NCBI GenBank assembly: GCA_022452285.1
Contig: JAKUNG010000001.1
Coordinates: forward strand, 489,711 to 553,710
Reading direction: 5' to 3'
Origin: Terriglobia bacterium
GTDB taxonomy: Bacteria > Acidobacteriota > Terriglobia > Versatilivoradales > Versatilivoraceae
DNA: 64,000 nt
In this document: positions 46,376-55,834 of the stretch, in pieces
Layout: each line of letters opens with the position of its first letter
Position numbering within the stretch: position 1 is the first letter of the stretch
Notes under the pieces: generated by a model
Databases searched by the model: none
What the model was told of the DNA's origin: nothing
What the model saw: the letters and a program-made list of their open reading frames with translations, nothing else
Program-made: the position numbers and the translations under genes

Positions 46376-47281
46376 ATGCCACCAATTTCATTAATACTTA
46401 CATTTTTGTCTTCAGTCATTCATGTAGGATGGAATGTTCTTGCAAAAAAGAACCAACCCAGTGCACCACTGTTTTTAGCTGGAGCTCTAGTAGGAAGCCT
46501 CTGTCCTCTTCCAATTCTAATTTACCATCTCCAAAAAGTACCTATGATTGTGGCAGATTTATGGATTTTCCTTTTAATTAGTGGATTTGCAACAATTTTT
46601 TACTACCGTAGCCTAGCGACTGCTTACAATGCTAGTAATCTTTCAATGGCTTATCCCCTTTTACGCTCATCGCCTATATTCATCGTAGGTATTATGTTTT
46701 TGTTAGGAAAAGCTCATGAGATAAGTTCGCAGTGTTTAGTAGGAATTATGCTAGTAATAATAGGTTGTTTTTTTCTTCCTATGATTAACTTTAGGGATTT
46801 TAGAAAAAGCAACTATTTCACCCGTACCTTTTTAGCAGCCTTAGTTGCTGCGACGGCTACAGCCATATACTCCATTTCTGATGATCATTCGCTACGCCTG
46901 CTACATTCTGGGAAATATGGCCCTCTTTCCAACGGTGAAGTTGCTCTGATCTATTCCTCTTTATGGGGAATTTCTTCCTGTCTCTGGCAAAGTATAGGTA
47001 TAGCTGTTAGAAAGGCAGAACGGACGGTTTTTCTCCAAATCGCCCAAACCAAGAAAAAAACCAGTGTTTTCCTAGGTTTAGGAATTAACTTGGGTTACCT
47101 CCTGACTCTTACTGCTATGACCTACAGTCAAAATGTCGCCTATGTGATCGCCTTTCGTCAGGTTAATATTCCTCTTGGAGCATTAGTGGGAGTTTTAGTA
47201 CTTAAAGACTCCTTTCCTCTTCCAAAAGCAACTGGTCTGCTCATTCTTTTTGTAGGTTTGACATTAGTAGCTACTGGCTGA
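46376..47281 (+). CDS. EamA/DMT-family transporter
   Basis: 301 residues, about ten membrane helices in two repeated halves. The first half carries VIHVGWNVLAKK near 15-26 and SNLSMAYPLLRSSPIFIVGIMFLL near 85-108; the second has RQVNIPLGALVGVLVLKDSFPLPKATGLLILFVGLTLVATG at the C-terminus, the standard EamA ending. Members export or import metabolites such as amino acids or nucleotide sugars. The substrate is unknown. It is divergent from the Gfo/Idh/MocA-like gene and 106 bases upstream of the DUF1549/DUF1553 gene. Confidence 0.85.
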   Translation: MPPISLILTFLSSVIHVGWNVLAKKNQPSAPLFLAGALVGSLCPLPILIYHLQKVPMIVADLWIFLLISGFATIFYYRSLATAYNASNLSMAYPLLRSSPIFIVGIMFLLGKAHEISSQCLVGIMLVIIGCFFLPMINFRDFRKSNYFTRTFLAALVAATATAIYSISDDHSLRLLHSGKYGPLSNGEVALIYSSLWGISSCLWQSIGIAVRKAERTVFLQIAQTKKKTSVFLGLGINLGYLLTLTAMTYSQNVAYVIAFRQVNIPLGALVGVLVLKDSFPLPKATGLLILFVGLTLVATG

Positions 47282-47387
47282 GCGTTTACAGATAATACGT
47301 TCTAATTTTTGGAAAACAAGGTGACATCAGTTGCGAAGACTTGTATATTTTCATTTATCATTTAGGTAAGTTATTTCAGGAGTCTGA

Positions 47388-49922
47388 ATGAAAAAAGCGT
47401 GTGGGATTTCAAACTGCTGCGAAAAGATAGCAACAATCTGCCTAGGAATCTTTAAAAAATTAACTTCCTTAGTTTTGATATTTACTCCAATATGTTCCGC
47501 CGTTGATTTCAATGATCAAGTTTTACCACTACTTCATAATAGATGCTTTCCTTGTCATGACACACAGACCAGAACAAGTGGTTTTTCAGCAGAAAATATA
47601 GAAACAGTCCTTGCCGGAGGAGCCCAGCATGGCAGGTCGGTTAATCCTGAAAAACCAAAAGAGAGTCCCTTATTAAAACTCTTACGTGGGGAGATTAAGC
47701 CCCAAATGCCAATGGGAAAGTCATTAACAGCAGACGAACTTAAACTGGTTGAAACGTGGATTCTCTCACTCTCACCTGAAATGAAACAACTTAAAAATCA
47801 AGGCAAATATTGGGCATATGTCAAACCCGACTCCCACCAACCACCAGCTGTAAAGGACACTGCCTGGACCTACAATGAAATCGACAATTTTATCTTACGA
47901 GAATTAGAAAAAAAAGCGTTGTCTCCTGCACCTCAGGCTCATCGAAGAACTCTAATCCGTAGGGTATTTTTTGATCTACTAGGTATTCCTCCAGATCCAG
48001 AAGAAGTCAATTTTTTTGTTAATAATTCCTCTTTGTCAGCCTACGAGGAGTTGGTAGACCGACTATTGTCAGATCCTCGGTATGGAGAACATTGGGGACG
48101 GTATTGGTTAGATCTCGCACGGTATGCCGACACCAATGGATATGAAGGGGATCCAGAATACTTTCACACGTGGCGTTATCGAGATTATGTAATTGACGCT
48201 TTCAACGATGACAAACCTTATGATTTATTCATAAAAGAGCAACTTGCAGGGGATGAATTTTTTGAAATGATGAATGCTGGACCATTACCACCCCCAGAAC
48301 CAGAAAAAGTAGTTGCTCTATCTCTCCTTAGATTAGCTCCTTTTACAGAACCTCGTGGTGAAGAAGATCGACACATTCTATTAAGTGAAATGACTTCAAC
48401 AGTAGGTTCTGTTTTTCTTGGCCTAACCGTAGGCTGTGCCCAATGTCATGATCACAAATATGATCTTTTCCCTATCCGTGATTTTTATCGACTGAAAGCT
48501 TTTTTTGCAACAGTACAAATTGATCCCCCTCGTGCTGGTGATATTCAGCAATTGGGAGGACCCCAACCAGCCTCATTTTTCAAACCAACTCAAAAACGTC
48601 GTCTCGATCGCGAGAGACTTGAATTCGAAGAACGATTAAAAGTAACTCAAACAGCATTTGAAAAATTCTGTGAACCGTTGCTAAAGAAACTAAAAACTAA
48701 TGATCCAAATGTAAACAAACTAAAACGCTTAACCATTAAGGACTTAAGAAAAGCAATTAAGGTTGATCAAAACTATGAGAAATTTACATTTAAGGAACAC
48801 GAACAATTTTGGAATTATTTTCATCGGGTCCTCAAAATAAAAAATAACATTGAAAGACGCAAACCTCTTGCATTTTCTTTGAGAAATGCTGATGGCCCTC
48901 CATATGGACCCAATGTTACTACCACCTATGTTCTAGAACGTGGGCACTGGAACCGTCGTGGAAATTCTGTAGAACCAGGATTTCCAAGTGCTATTACGGG
49001 TCATTCTAAACCCGCTAATATTGAATTAGACCCTTTCCGTCGTTATCCAACTAGGGGTAGACGACTAGCTTTAGCACGATGGATTGCTAACCCTGATAAT
49101 CCTCTTACCGCTAGAGTAATAGTTAATCGTCTCTGGCAACAGCATTTTAGTCGAGGCATTGTTCAAACACCCAGTGACTTTGGTAGAAATGGATCTCCGC
49201 CATCACACCCTGAACTCTTAGATTGGCTGGCTAACCAATTGATAGCAAAAAATTGGAGTCTCAAAACCATCCATCGACTTATACTAACTTCCAGTACCTA
49301 CAAACAGTCTTCTTCACACAAGAATTCTCAAGCAAGCAATCTGGATCCTCAAAACAAACTTTTGTGGCGTTTCCACCGAATCCGTTTAAAAGGGGAATCA
49401 ATAAGAGACTCTATTCTAAAGGTAAGTCAAAGACTCAGTAGTGATAGAGGGGGTCCTCCTGTTTTTCCTCCCCTTCCTAAAGGCCTAGACGAACAACAAA
49501 AAGTACAAGGTACTAATACGTGGGAGACAACTCTTGGAACAGAAGGACGAAAAAGAAGTATTTATACATTTCAAAGACGGTCTCTAAACATGCCCTTACT
49601 GGAAACTTTTGATGCTCCAGTTTTAAATTCCTCATGTTCTCAGCGAGAAACCTCTGTTTCTGCTCTGCAGGCTCTTACAATGTATGATGGGGAATTTGTT
49701 AATACAGAGGCCCAATACTTTGCAAATAGAGTGCGTAGGGAAAGTGGTTCTGATCTGCAATCTCAAATCAAACGGGCTTTTCAGATTGCCTTAGGTCGTA
49801 ATCCCCAAAACATTGAGATAGAAAAATCGCTCGACCTGTTTCATAGCAATGGGACTGCAGACAACTTAGTAAGTCTTTGTCGTGTACTATTAAATAGTAA
49901 TGAGTTTATTTATATTGATTAG
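47388..49922 (+). CDS. Exported cytochrome c-type PSCyt1/DUF1549/DUF1553 protein
   Basis: 844 residues. A signal peptide (hydrophobic 23-37, cut after CSA) is followed by a planctomycete-type cytochrome C domain with Cys53-Phe-Pro-Cys56-His57 and a Met ligand candidate in QMPMGK near 107. DUF1549 follows (near 150-370, with LSDPRYGEHWGRYWLDLARYADTNG and a second CxxCH in GCAQCHDHKYD near 344-354), then DUF1553 (near 540-840, with NPDNPLTARVIVNRLWQQHFSRGI). The family is abundant in Planctomycetes and Verrucomicrobia, always beside a DUF1501 gene, as here. Its function is not established; the haem sites suggest redox work outside the cell or in the periplasm. AGGAG precedes ATG. Confidence 0.92.
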   Translation: MKKACGISNCCEKIATICLGIFKKLTSLVLIFTPICSAVDFNDQVLPLLHNRCFPCHDTQTRTSGFSAENIETVLAGGAQHGRSVNPEKPKESPLLKLLRGEIKPQMPMGKSLTADELKLVETWILSLSPEMKQLKNQGKYWAYVKPDSHQPPAVKDTAWTYNEIDNFILRELEKKALSPAPQAHRRTLIRRVFFDLLGIPPDPEEVNFFVNNSSLSAYEELVDRLLSDPRYGEHWGRYWLDLARYADTNGYEGDPEYFHTWRYRDYVIDAFNDDKPYDLFIKEQLAGDEFFEMMNAGPLPPPEPEKVVALSLLRLAPFTEPRGEEDRHILLSEMTSTVGSVFLGLTVGCAQCHDHKYDLFPIRDFYRLKAFFATVQIDPPRAGDIQQLGGPQPASFFKPTQKRRLDRERLEFEERLKVTQTAFEKFCEPLLKKLKTNDPNVNKLKRLTIKDLRKAIKVDQNYEKFTFKEHEQFWNYFHRVLKIKNNIERRKPLAFSLRNADGPPYGPNVTTTYVLERGHWNRRGNSVEPGFPSAITGHSKPANIELDPFRRYPTRGRRLALARWIANPDNPLTARVIVNRLWQQHFSRGIVQTPSDFGRNGSPPSHPELLDWLANQLIAKNWSLKTIHRLILTSSTYKQSSSHKNSQASNLDPQNKLLWRFHRIRLKGESIRDSILKVSQRLSSDRGGPPVFPPLPKGLDEQQKVQGTNTWETTLGTEGRKRSIYTFQRRSLNMPLLETFDAPVLNSSCSQRETSVSALQALTMYDGEFVNTEAQYFANRVRRESGSDLQSQIKRAFQIALGRNPQNIEIEKSLDLFHSNGTADNLVSLCRVLLNSNEFIYID

Positions 49923-50068
49923 CTTGGTTAAAAAAAGTTCTTCAATAAAGAATAGGTCATTGAGTACTATAACAATTCAAGAAATTATAAAAAGACATGG
50001 CAAACTTCCAAAAAAGTCCATTCAATTTTTAGGGTCCTTGATACAATAGATATTAGGGTTTAAACACC

Positions 50069-51538
50069 ATGAAAAAAAAACGTCCTTTTGATATCTCTAA
50101 CCTACCATCAATGAACATGTCGCGCCGAGATTTTCTCTGCCGCTCTTACAATGGCATAGGAGCATTGGCACTAGCTGGAGTCTTGGCTGAAGAGTTGTCT
50201 GGTGAAAAAAAACTAGATCCATCAAAGCTTCCATTACCTCATTTAAAAAGAAAAGCTAAACACTGTATTTTCATGTTTATGGCTGGAGGAGTTAGTCACG
50301 TAGACAGCTTTGATTATAAACCCTCCCTACAAGACTATGCAGGCCAGCCATTGCCACGAATGAGTGGTCTCTCTGGAGAAATTGAAGGCTATCTCAGTAA
50401 ACCCCATCGTGTTATTCCCAGTGCTTTTCCTTTCAAGCACTACGGTCAGTCAGGTCGAGCAATTTCTACTCTTTTTCCTAGTATTGGAAAATGTGTCGAT
50501 GACCTTGCTTTTATTTATGGAATTGAAGTTGAAAATAATAATCATGGTCCTGCAACGATGCATGTCACCACAGGTTCCCAGTTTCAAGGTAGTGCTTCAG
50601 TTGGTTCCTGGATTACTTATGGACTTGGTAGTCCTAACAAGAATCTTCCTAGCTATATGGTTATTCAAGATCCAAGAGGGGCTCCGGTGAATGGCGCTGC
50701 AACCTGGGGAAGTGGTTACCTGCCCGCTACCTACCAAGGAACCGTTCTACGATCAAAAGGAACCCCTATTTTACATTTAGAGCTCCCCAAAGGCGTTGAT
50801 CGTGCTCTTCAGCGAAAAGAATTCGATCTCCTGAACTTTCTTAATTCTCAACATATGCATGAGAAACCAGACGTCTCTGAGCTAGAAGCAAGAATTAGTG
50901 CCTACGAGCTGGCTTATCGAATGCAGGCAACAGCACCAGAGGCCCTTGATTTATCTAAAGAGTCTGTAGAGACCAAGCGTCTTTATGGACTGGACAATCC
51001 AGTTACTGAGGGATTTGGTCGTCAATGTTTGTTAGCGAGACGATTAGTAGAAAGAGGAGTGCGTCATACCCTACTTGTTCATGGTGTAGAAATTAATAAA
51101 CATAGTTGGGATGATCATAGCAATGTAAAAGGACGGATGCAAAACCATGCTGCAGAAGTAGACTTGCCTGTGGCAGGTCTACTTAATGATCTGAAACAGC
51201 GTGGCTTATTAGAAGAAACTCTAGTAGTCTGGGCTTCAGAAATGGGTCGAACTCCATTTGTTAATGATTTAAAGTCCAAAACCCCTGGCCGCGATCACAA
51301 TCAATATGCTTTAGTTATGTGGCTAGCAGGTGGAGACGTTAAAGGAGGGGCTACAGTAGGTGCAACAGATGAATTCGGTCTCAAAGCTTTAGAGGAACAA
51401 ATTCCTCTAAGAGATGTACATGCAACAATTTTAAATCTGCTAGGACTTGATGATACTCGACTCACATACCTTCATGCCGGACGTTTTCGCCGGTTAACTG
51501 ATATTGGAGGCCGTGTACTTTCAGAGATCATAGCCTAA
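50069..51538 (+). CDS. DUF1501 protein with Tat signal
   Basis: 489 residues. A twin-arginine signal (SRRDFLCRSYNGIGALALAGVLAEELSG near 18-46) should send it out folded. The DUF1501 body has an alkaline phosphatase/sulfatase-like fold: FMFMAGGVSHVDSFDYKP near 69-86, NNHGPATMHVTTGSQFQGS near 160-178, HSWDDHSNVKGRM near 348-360, VVWASEMGRTPF near 390-401, GRDHNQYALVMWLAGGDVKGG near 411-431. The Asp and His positions could bind metal. It is partner to the DUF1549/DUF1553 gene 146 bases upstream. The biochemical role is unknown. Confidence 0.92.
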   Translation: MKKKRPFDISNLPSMNMSRRDFLCRSYNGIGALALAGVLAEELSGEKKLDPSKLPLPHLKRKAKHCIFMFMAGGVSHVDSFDYKPSLQDYAGQPLPRMSGLSGEIEGYLSKPHRVIPSAFPFKHYGQSGRAISTLFPSIGKCVDDLAFIYGIEVENNNHGPATMHVTTGSQFQGSASVGSWITYGLGSPNKNLPSYMVIQDPRGAPVNGAATWGSGYLPATYQGTVLRSKGTPILHLELPKGVDRALQRKEFDLLNFLNSQHMHEKPDVSELEARISAYELAYRMQATAPEALDLSKESVETKRLYGLDNPVTEGFGRQCLLARRLVERGVRHTLLVHGVEINKHSWDDHSNVKGRMQNHAAEVDLPVAGLLNDLKQRGLLEETLVVWASEMGRTPFVNDLKSKTPGRDHNQYALVMWLAGGDVKGGATVGATDEFGLKALEEQIPLRDVHATILNLLGLDDTRLTYLHAGRFRRLTDIGGRVLSEIIA

Positions 51539-51685
51539 AATACTACCTTTTCTAGCAACCAATTAAAATTAATCAAAATACCACCCATGAAGTATGTCCT
51601 CATTAAGGCCGTTCATTTATCCATTCAGTTCCATATTTTCAACTGAGTAATCTTGGTCCCAACTATATTATTTTTTACCTAGATA

Positions 51686-53167
51686 TCATAAGTCCATAAC
51701 TGCCTCAACTTCGTTATCTAATTTTGGAGGCTTCGACAAAAGAGAAATTCCAAAGAAAATTGTAAGAGATACGAGGAGAGCAATAGCACCGGCATCAACC
51801 CTATAGGGAACCTCGATTTCAAAAAGTTTAATTCCTATGTTTACCACTAGGCTTGAAATTATTGCCGCATTAGCAGCAAAAGCTGTAGCTCGCTTCCAAT
51901 TGAAACCAATAGTCACAACTGGAACTAATGCTGCTGCAAAAGTGCCCCAACCAAACACGCCCATAATAGCCACTAAATCGCCCGAATAAATTGCAAAAAG
52001 GGATGCAATCAAAGCAATAATCACTGTAGTCGTTCGAGCCCAAAATAACTCATTTTTTAATGATTTTCCACGCAATGACTGGGGAATGTCATGGATAATG
52101 GCAGCTGAACCAATATTCAAAAACCCGTCAGCTGTTGACATAATTGCAGCAAACAATGCTGCAAAAACTAATCCAGCTAAAAGAGGGTGGGTATAGGCTT
52201 GAAGAAATTGAGGGGCAGCAGCATCAACCGTTGATAATTCAGAATGTCTACCTGAAATAACCAGTGCCCGCATGGCCAGACCGATACTAAGCCAGAGAAG
52301 AGCAGTTAAAGAATATCCTATGACAGAGATAGGTAGGGTATGTCGAATATCTTGAATGCGCTTACTCATCATCAATTTAGTGATTACATGTGGTTGGCCT
52401 GAACTACCCACAGTAAAAAGAAAGTACCAAGAAAGACATCCTAATATTCCCACGGTTCCCCAAGGACTAATAGCTTCAGGATCATCCGTCCTGATTGTCT
52501 GAGTTATGCCCATAAAACCATCCGGATAAGTCGTAGTCACAGCTAAAAAAACTAAAAGAGCTGCAATTACCATAATGAAACCTTGTACAACATCCGTATA
52601 AACAGAAGCAATAATACCTCCGGTCACACAGTAAAAAACTAATACAGCAAAGGAAATTGCAACACAAGTTTCTATGTTTAGTTGTCCAATGGAGGTATTA
52701 CCAACAATGTCCTGAAGTACAGTAGCCATTGCTAAAATTTGAGTTCCCAAATAACCCATCACTCCTAAAAGAATGGATACGGAAGCTAAGAACCGGCTAG
52801 CCTGACTGTTGTAGCGAGAGGCAATAACGTCTGGCAAAGAAACTGAATTCTTTAGTTCAGCTAAAAGTCGAATTCGTTTACCTAGCAGATAGAAAGAAAT
52901 ACAGGTGCCCATAGGGGCACCAATGACCATCCACATGGAACTCATTCCCATGTGATAAACAAGGCCAGGTCCACCTACAAAACCAAACCCACTCATGATG
53001 CTAGAAAAAACTGCAAAACCAGTTACAATAACCCCTAAATTACGACCAGCCATAAAAAAGTCTGTACTAGATTTAGTCTTTCGTAGCGCCCAAAGTCCTA
53101 CGAAAATACAAATCCCCATATAAACCACTACAGAGATTAGAACCGTAAATCCTCCTCCATTATCCAT
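51686..53167 (-). CDS. Sodium:solute symporter (SSS family)
   Basis: 493 residues with 13 predicted membrane helices. SSS marks: an N-terminal KTKSSTDFFMAGRNLG near 31-46, SGQPHVITKLMMSKRIQDIRHTLPISV near 246-272, and AAIMSTADGFLNIGSAAIIHDI near 340-361, matching the Na+ site helix of PutP and SglT. It imports a small organic acid or other solute with Na+. Its ATG overlaps the stop of the small membrane-protein gene by one base (TAATG), so the two are translationally coupled. The dehydrogenase and ThDP genes upstream suggest the solute is oxidised by that block. Confidence 0.88.
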   Translation of the reverse strand: MDNGGGFTVLISVVVYMGICIFVGLWALRKTKSSTDFFMAGRNLGVIVTGFAVFSSIMSGFGFVGGPGLVYHMGMSSMWMVIGAPMGTCISFYLLGKRIRLLAELKNSVSLPDVIASRYNSQASRFLASVSILLGVMGYLGTQILAMATVLQDIVGNTSIGQLNIETCVAISFAVLVFYCVTGGIIASVYTDVVQGFIMVIAALLVFLAVTTTYPDGFMGITQTIRTDDPEAISPWGTVGILGCLSWYFLFTVGSSGQPHVITKLMMSKRIQDIRHTLPISVIGYSLTALLWLSIGLAMRALVISGRHSELSTVDAAAPQFLQAYTHPLLAGLVFAALFAAIMSTADGFLNIGSAAIIHDIPQSLRGKSLKNELFWARTTTVIIALIASLFAIYSGDLVAIMGVFGWGTFAAALVPVVTIGFNWKRATAFAANAAIISSLVVNIGIKLFEIEVPYRVDAGAIALLVSLTIFFGISLLSKPPKLDNEVEAVMDL

Positions 53168-53718
53168 TAATCATTTTCCTCTGGTAATTTCTGTGTAGAA
53201 GCAACTAACTTTTTGAAAAGATTTGCGTCTTCCTCTTGAAAAATCCATTTTTCAAACTTAAGGGTATAAACTAGTACAAAATAAAGAGGAAAAGGCCAAA
53301 GGAAAAAAAGCATGACAGCTGTTGGAACAGGTAAGGATAGCCACAGATCAGAAGGATCATTGATGTATTGTCTATAGGTAAAAATCATCACAAGAAAAAT
53401 TATAAGATGTAACGCTCCTCCAATTAAAAACACCCACATTCTATTTCTCGGCAGGGTTCCTTGACGATAAATTCCAAAAATAAGACAGATTATTGCAAAA
53501 AGAAGTTGCAGAACCCCAAATACAGCACCCCACCAAAGAGTCTGCACATGGCGCTCACCAGTCCCTCCTTGCTGTAAAGTACTTTTTTCTGGATGTTGAT
53601 AACCCTGACTGTCCGGAGGTTCTTCAAGAAAAAGAACCATCCCAACAATAAAGCAAAGTGCAATTAGAAGACTAAATAGGACCCATGGTAAAAAGATATT
53701 TGATTGATGGTGATTCAA
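53167..53718 (-). CDS. Small four-helix membrane protein coupled to the symporter
   Basis: 183 residues with four hydrophobic helices (about 11-32, 60-82, 93-112, 126-150). The C-terminal tail is charged and ends in EEND. I do not recognise the family. Its stop overlaps the start of the sodium symporter gene by one base, so both are made together and the protein may be an accessory subunit, as with other two-part SSS carriers. It is not obviously a DUF4212-type subunit, which is shorter with fewer helices. Confidence 0.7.
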   Translation of the reverse strand: MNHHQSNIFLPWVLFSLLIALCFIVGMVLFLEEPPDSQGYQHPEKSTLQQGGTGERHVQTLWWGAVFGVLQLLFAIICLIFGIYRQGTLPRNRMWVFLIGGALHLIIFLVMIFTYRQYINDPSDLWLSLPVPTAVMLFFLWPFPLYFVLVYTLKFEKWIFQEEDANLFKKLVASTQKLPEEND

Positions 53719-53926
53719 GGGAAAAACCTAATTAGAAGTGACGTTTAACTTTAGAAATTTTGATTGAAAAATTACAGGAGCAATTAATTAACACAGTATT
53801 TTACTAGGGCTGTTTTCCGTTTGCCAATCTAAAGCCAACTTATTTTGAAAAAAAAGTCGTTTTTTACAGGTACAATTTTCTAGAAATAATATTTGTTTTC
53901 AGAACTTTTCAATTAAACCAAATAGT

Positions 53927-54703
53927 TTAGACTAATCGCTCAACATTGCCACACACACTGATAGCCTGACCTGAAATACTCCGACCTGTTTCTGAGCAAA
54001 GAAAGAGTGCCATATCTGCAATCTCACTGGCACTCACCATTCTGTGCAACGAGGATTGTTGTAAAACTTTTTCTTCCATATCCTCAAAACTGGTGCCTGA
54101 TATTTTTGCTCTAGCTTGAATAACTGAATGAATACGTTCACCTTCCACTGTTCCTGGCAACAAAGCATTAACTCGAATTTTTTGATGGCCAAGTTCCATA
54201 GCTAAACTCTGTGTAAATCCAACTATTGCCCATTTAGAAGCAGCATAAGGAGTCCTCATTGGGTAACCTAACCTTCCCGCCACTGAGGAAAGGTTAATAA
54301 TAGACCCTCCTCCAGCCTCTCTAAGCAATGGAACTGCCTGTCTCACACAAAGAAAATGTCCTGTAACATTGACTTCTAGTGTTCGTGACCACTCTTCTGG
54401 AGAAACGTTTTCAACCCGTGCAGTCGGACCGGCAATTCCGACATTATTAATTAAGACATCAAGTCCCTTTAAATTAGTTCTTACCTCCTCAAATAGTTGG
54501 TCTACCTCCATCGGAACTGAAACATCAGTTTGTGTAAAACCAATCTCAGGAAAATCCTTCAGCAAAGCAGGTAAATGATTATCAGAAATATCACAGACGT
54601 GAACTGCAGCACCCTGATTATAAAAAGTCTCAACTATTGACCGACCAATTCCAGAAGCTCCTGCCGTAACTAGAACTCTGGTTCCTTTTTGAAATTTCAT
54701 CAA
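53927..54703 (-). CDS. Short-chain dehydrogenase/reductase (SDR)
   Basis: 258 residues. Cofactor motif VTAGASGIGRSI near 12-23, NNVGIAG near 88-94, the catalytic Ser in NLSSVAGRLGYP near 137-148 and YAASKWAIVGFTQS near 153-166 with Tyr and Lys, so the active set is complete. The C-terminal GQAISVCGN is usual for classical SDRs. It would oxidise or reduce a hydroxyl/keto group with NAD(P). It lies between the 3-hydroxyacyl-CoA dehydrogenase and the small membrane protein on the same strand. The substrate is unknown. Confidence 0.9.
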   Translation of the reverse strand: MMKFQKGTRVLVTAGASGIGRSIVETFYNQGAAVHVCDISDNHLPALLKDFPEIGFTQTDVSVPMEVDQLFEEVRTNLKGLDVLINNVGIAGPTARVENVSPEEWSRTLEVNVTGHFLCVRQAVPLLREAGGGSIINLSSVAGRLGYPMRTPYAASKWAIVGFTQSLAMELGHQKIRVNALLPGTVEGERIHSVIQARAKISGTSFEDMEEKVLQQSSLHRMVSASEIADMALFLCSETGRSISGQAISVCGNVERLV

Positions 54704-54810
54704 AATACAATCCTTTTAATTCAAAATTGTCATGTAAGGGCAAAACTTAAATTTTTAAGAACCTATCAATAAAACCACCATTTAGTTAAAAGATGTCAAT
54801 TCTATATATC

Positions 54811-55779
54811 TCAATTATTGAAAAGGTCTGTCTTTCCTTCATAAAGTAACTTAAGTAATTCAAGGAAACAATGATCACGCCGTGCAATTTTCTCATTGAT
54901 TAATTCATCAGTATACTTGTAAATTCCATTTCCAGTTTTTACCCCGAAATGCCCTAAATCAATTTTTTCTTTTAATATGGCTGGTAACTCCTGGTCAGAT
55001 TTGATGTCTCCAACTAGACTTTGAAAAACCTTCCCTGTAGTTTCTAGACCAGCAAAATCGATGACTTCCAATGGGCCAATAGCTGCAAGCCTAAGCCCAA
55101 TACTTCCTTTTACTGCTCGGTCTATTTCAGAGGCGTCAGCAACACCAGAATTTAGAAGATCTAAAATTTCTCTCAACATGGCAATCTGAATACGATTAAT
55201 TAAAAATCCTGGGATCTCTTTCTTAAGGCGAATTGGAGATTTTCCAGCTTTCTTTAGAAGATCAAGTGTTCTATCGATTGTAAATAAAGATGTTTTTTCC
55301 CCTGGAACAACTTCAACAACAGGAACAATATGAGGTGGATTAAACCAGTGGGTAACAATTGTGCGGTCCGGGAAATTTAGATGAGCACTTAGTTGGGTTA
55401 TGGGAAAACTTGATGTATTACTAGCAATAATCGTGTTACGAGAAACCAAAGGCTCAATCCTACCAAAAAGCTGTTGCTTTAACTCTAAATCTTCTTTCAC
55501 TGCTTCTACAACAAAATCTGAGTCTTGCAGGGCCTCGTCCTCACTCTCACAAATCCTAAAATTGGACAAAATACTATCGATTAAACTTTTATCACTAAAT
55601 CCTACCGTAACCGCACTATGAATATTAGCTCGAATGCGCTCTTTTACTGTATTGCGAACAGAAGCTAACTTGTCAAAACCACTTACTTGAAACCCTTTAG
55701 CAGCAAACGATTGAACAATTCCATGACCCATTGTTCCCAAACCTAAAACAGTTATCTTATGGATATTTAACAAAGACAA
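54811..55779 (-). CDS. 3-hydroxyacyl-CoA dehydrogenase family protein
   Basis: 322 residues. The NAD-binding start reads ITVLGLGTMGHGIVQSFAAKG near 9-29. The active-site set of the family is visible: Ser in ASNTSSFP near 119-126, His in VTHWFNPPHIVPVVEVV near 143-159 with the Glu, and Asn in GFLINRIQIAMLREIL near 189-204. It should interconvert 3-hydroxy- and 3-ketoacyl-CoA, although members of this length also include L-gulonate/lambda-crystallin-type and carnitine dehydrogenases that act on non-CoA hydroxy acids. Given the neighbouring D-2-hydroxyacid and ThDP enzymes, the latter is quite possible. Confidence 0.88.
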   Translation of the reverse strand: MSLLNIHKITVLGLGTMGHGIVQSFAAKGFQVSGFDKLASVRNTVKERIRANIHSAVTVGFSDKSLIDSILSNFRICESEDEALQDSDFVVEAVKEDLELKQQLFGRIEPLVSRNTIIASNTSSFPITQLSAHLNFPDRTIVTHWFNPPHIVPVVEVVPGEKTSLFTIDRTLDLLKKAGKSPIRLKKEIPGFLINRIQIAMLREILDLLNSGVADASEIDRAVKGSIGLRLAAIGPLEVIDFAGLETTGKVFQSLVGDIKSDQELPAILKEKIDLGHFGVKTGNGIYKYTDELINEKIARRDHCFLELLKLLYEGKTDLFNN

Positions 55780-55834
55780 TCACCTCTTATCTGATTTCAG
55801 AATTAGTTGTTAAAATAGAGACTTCGATCGAAAG

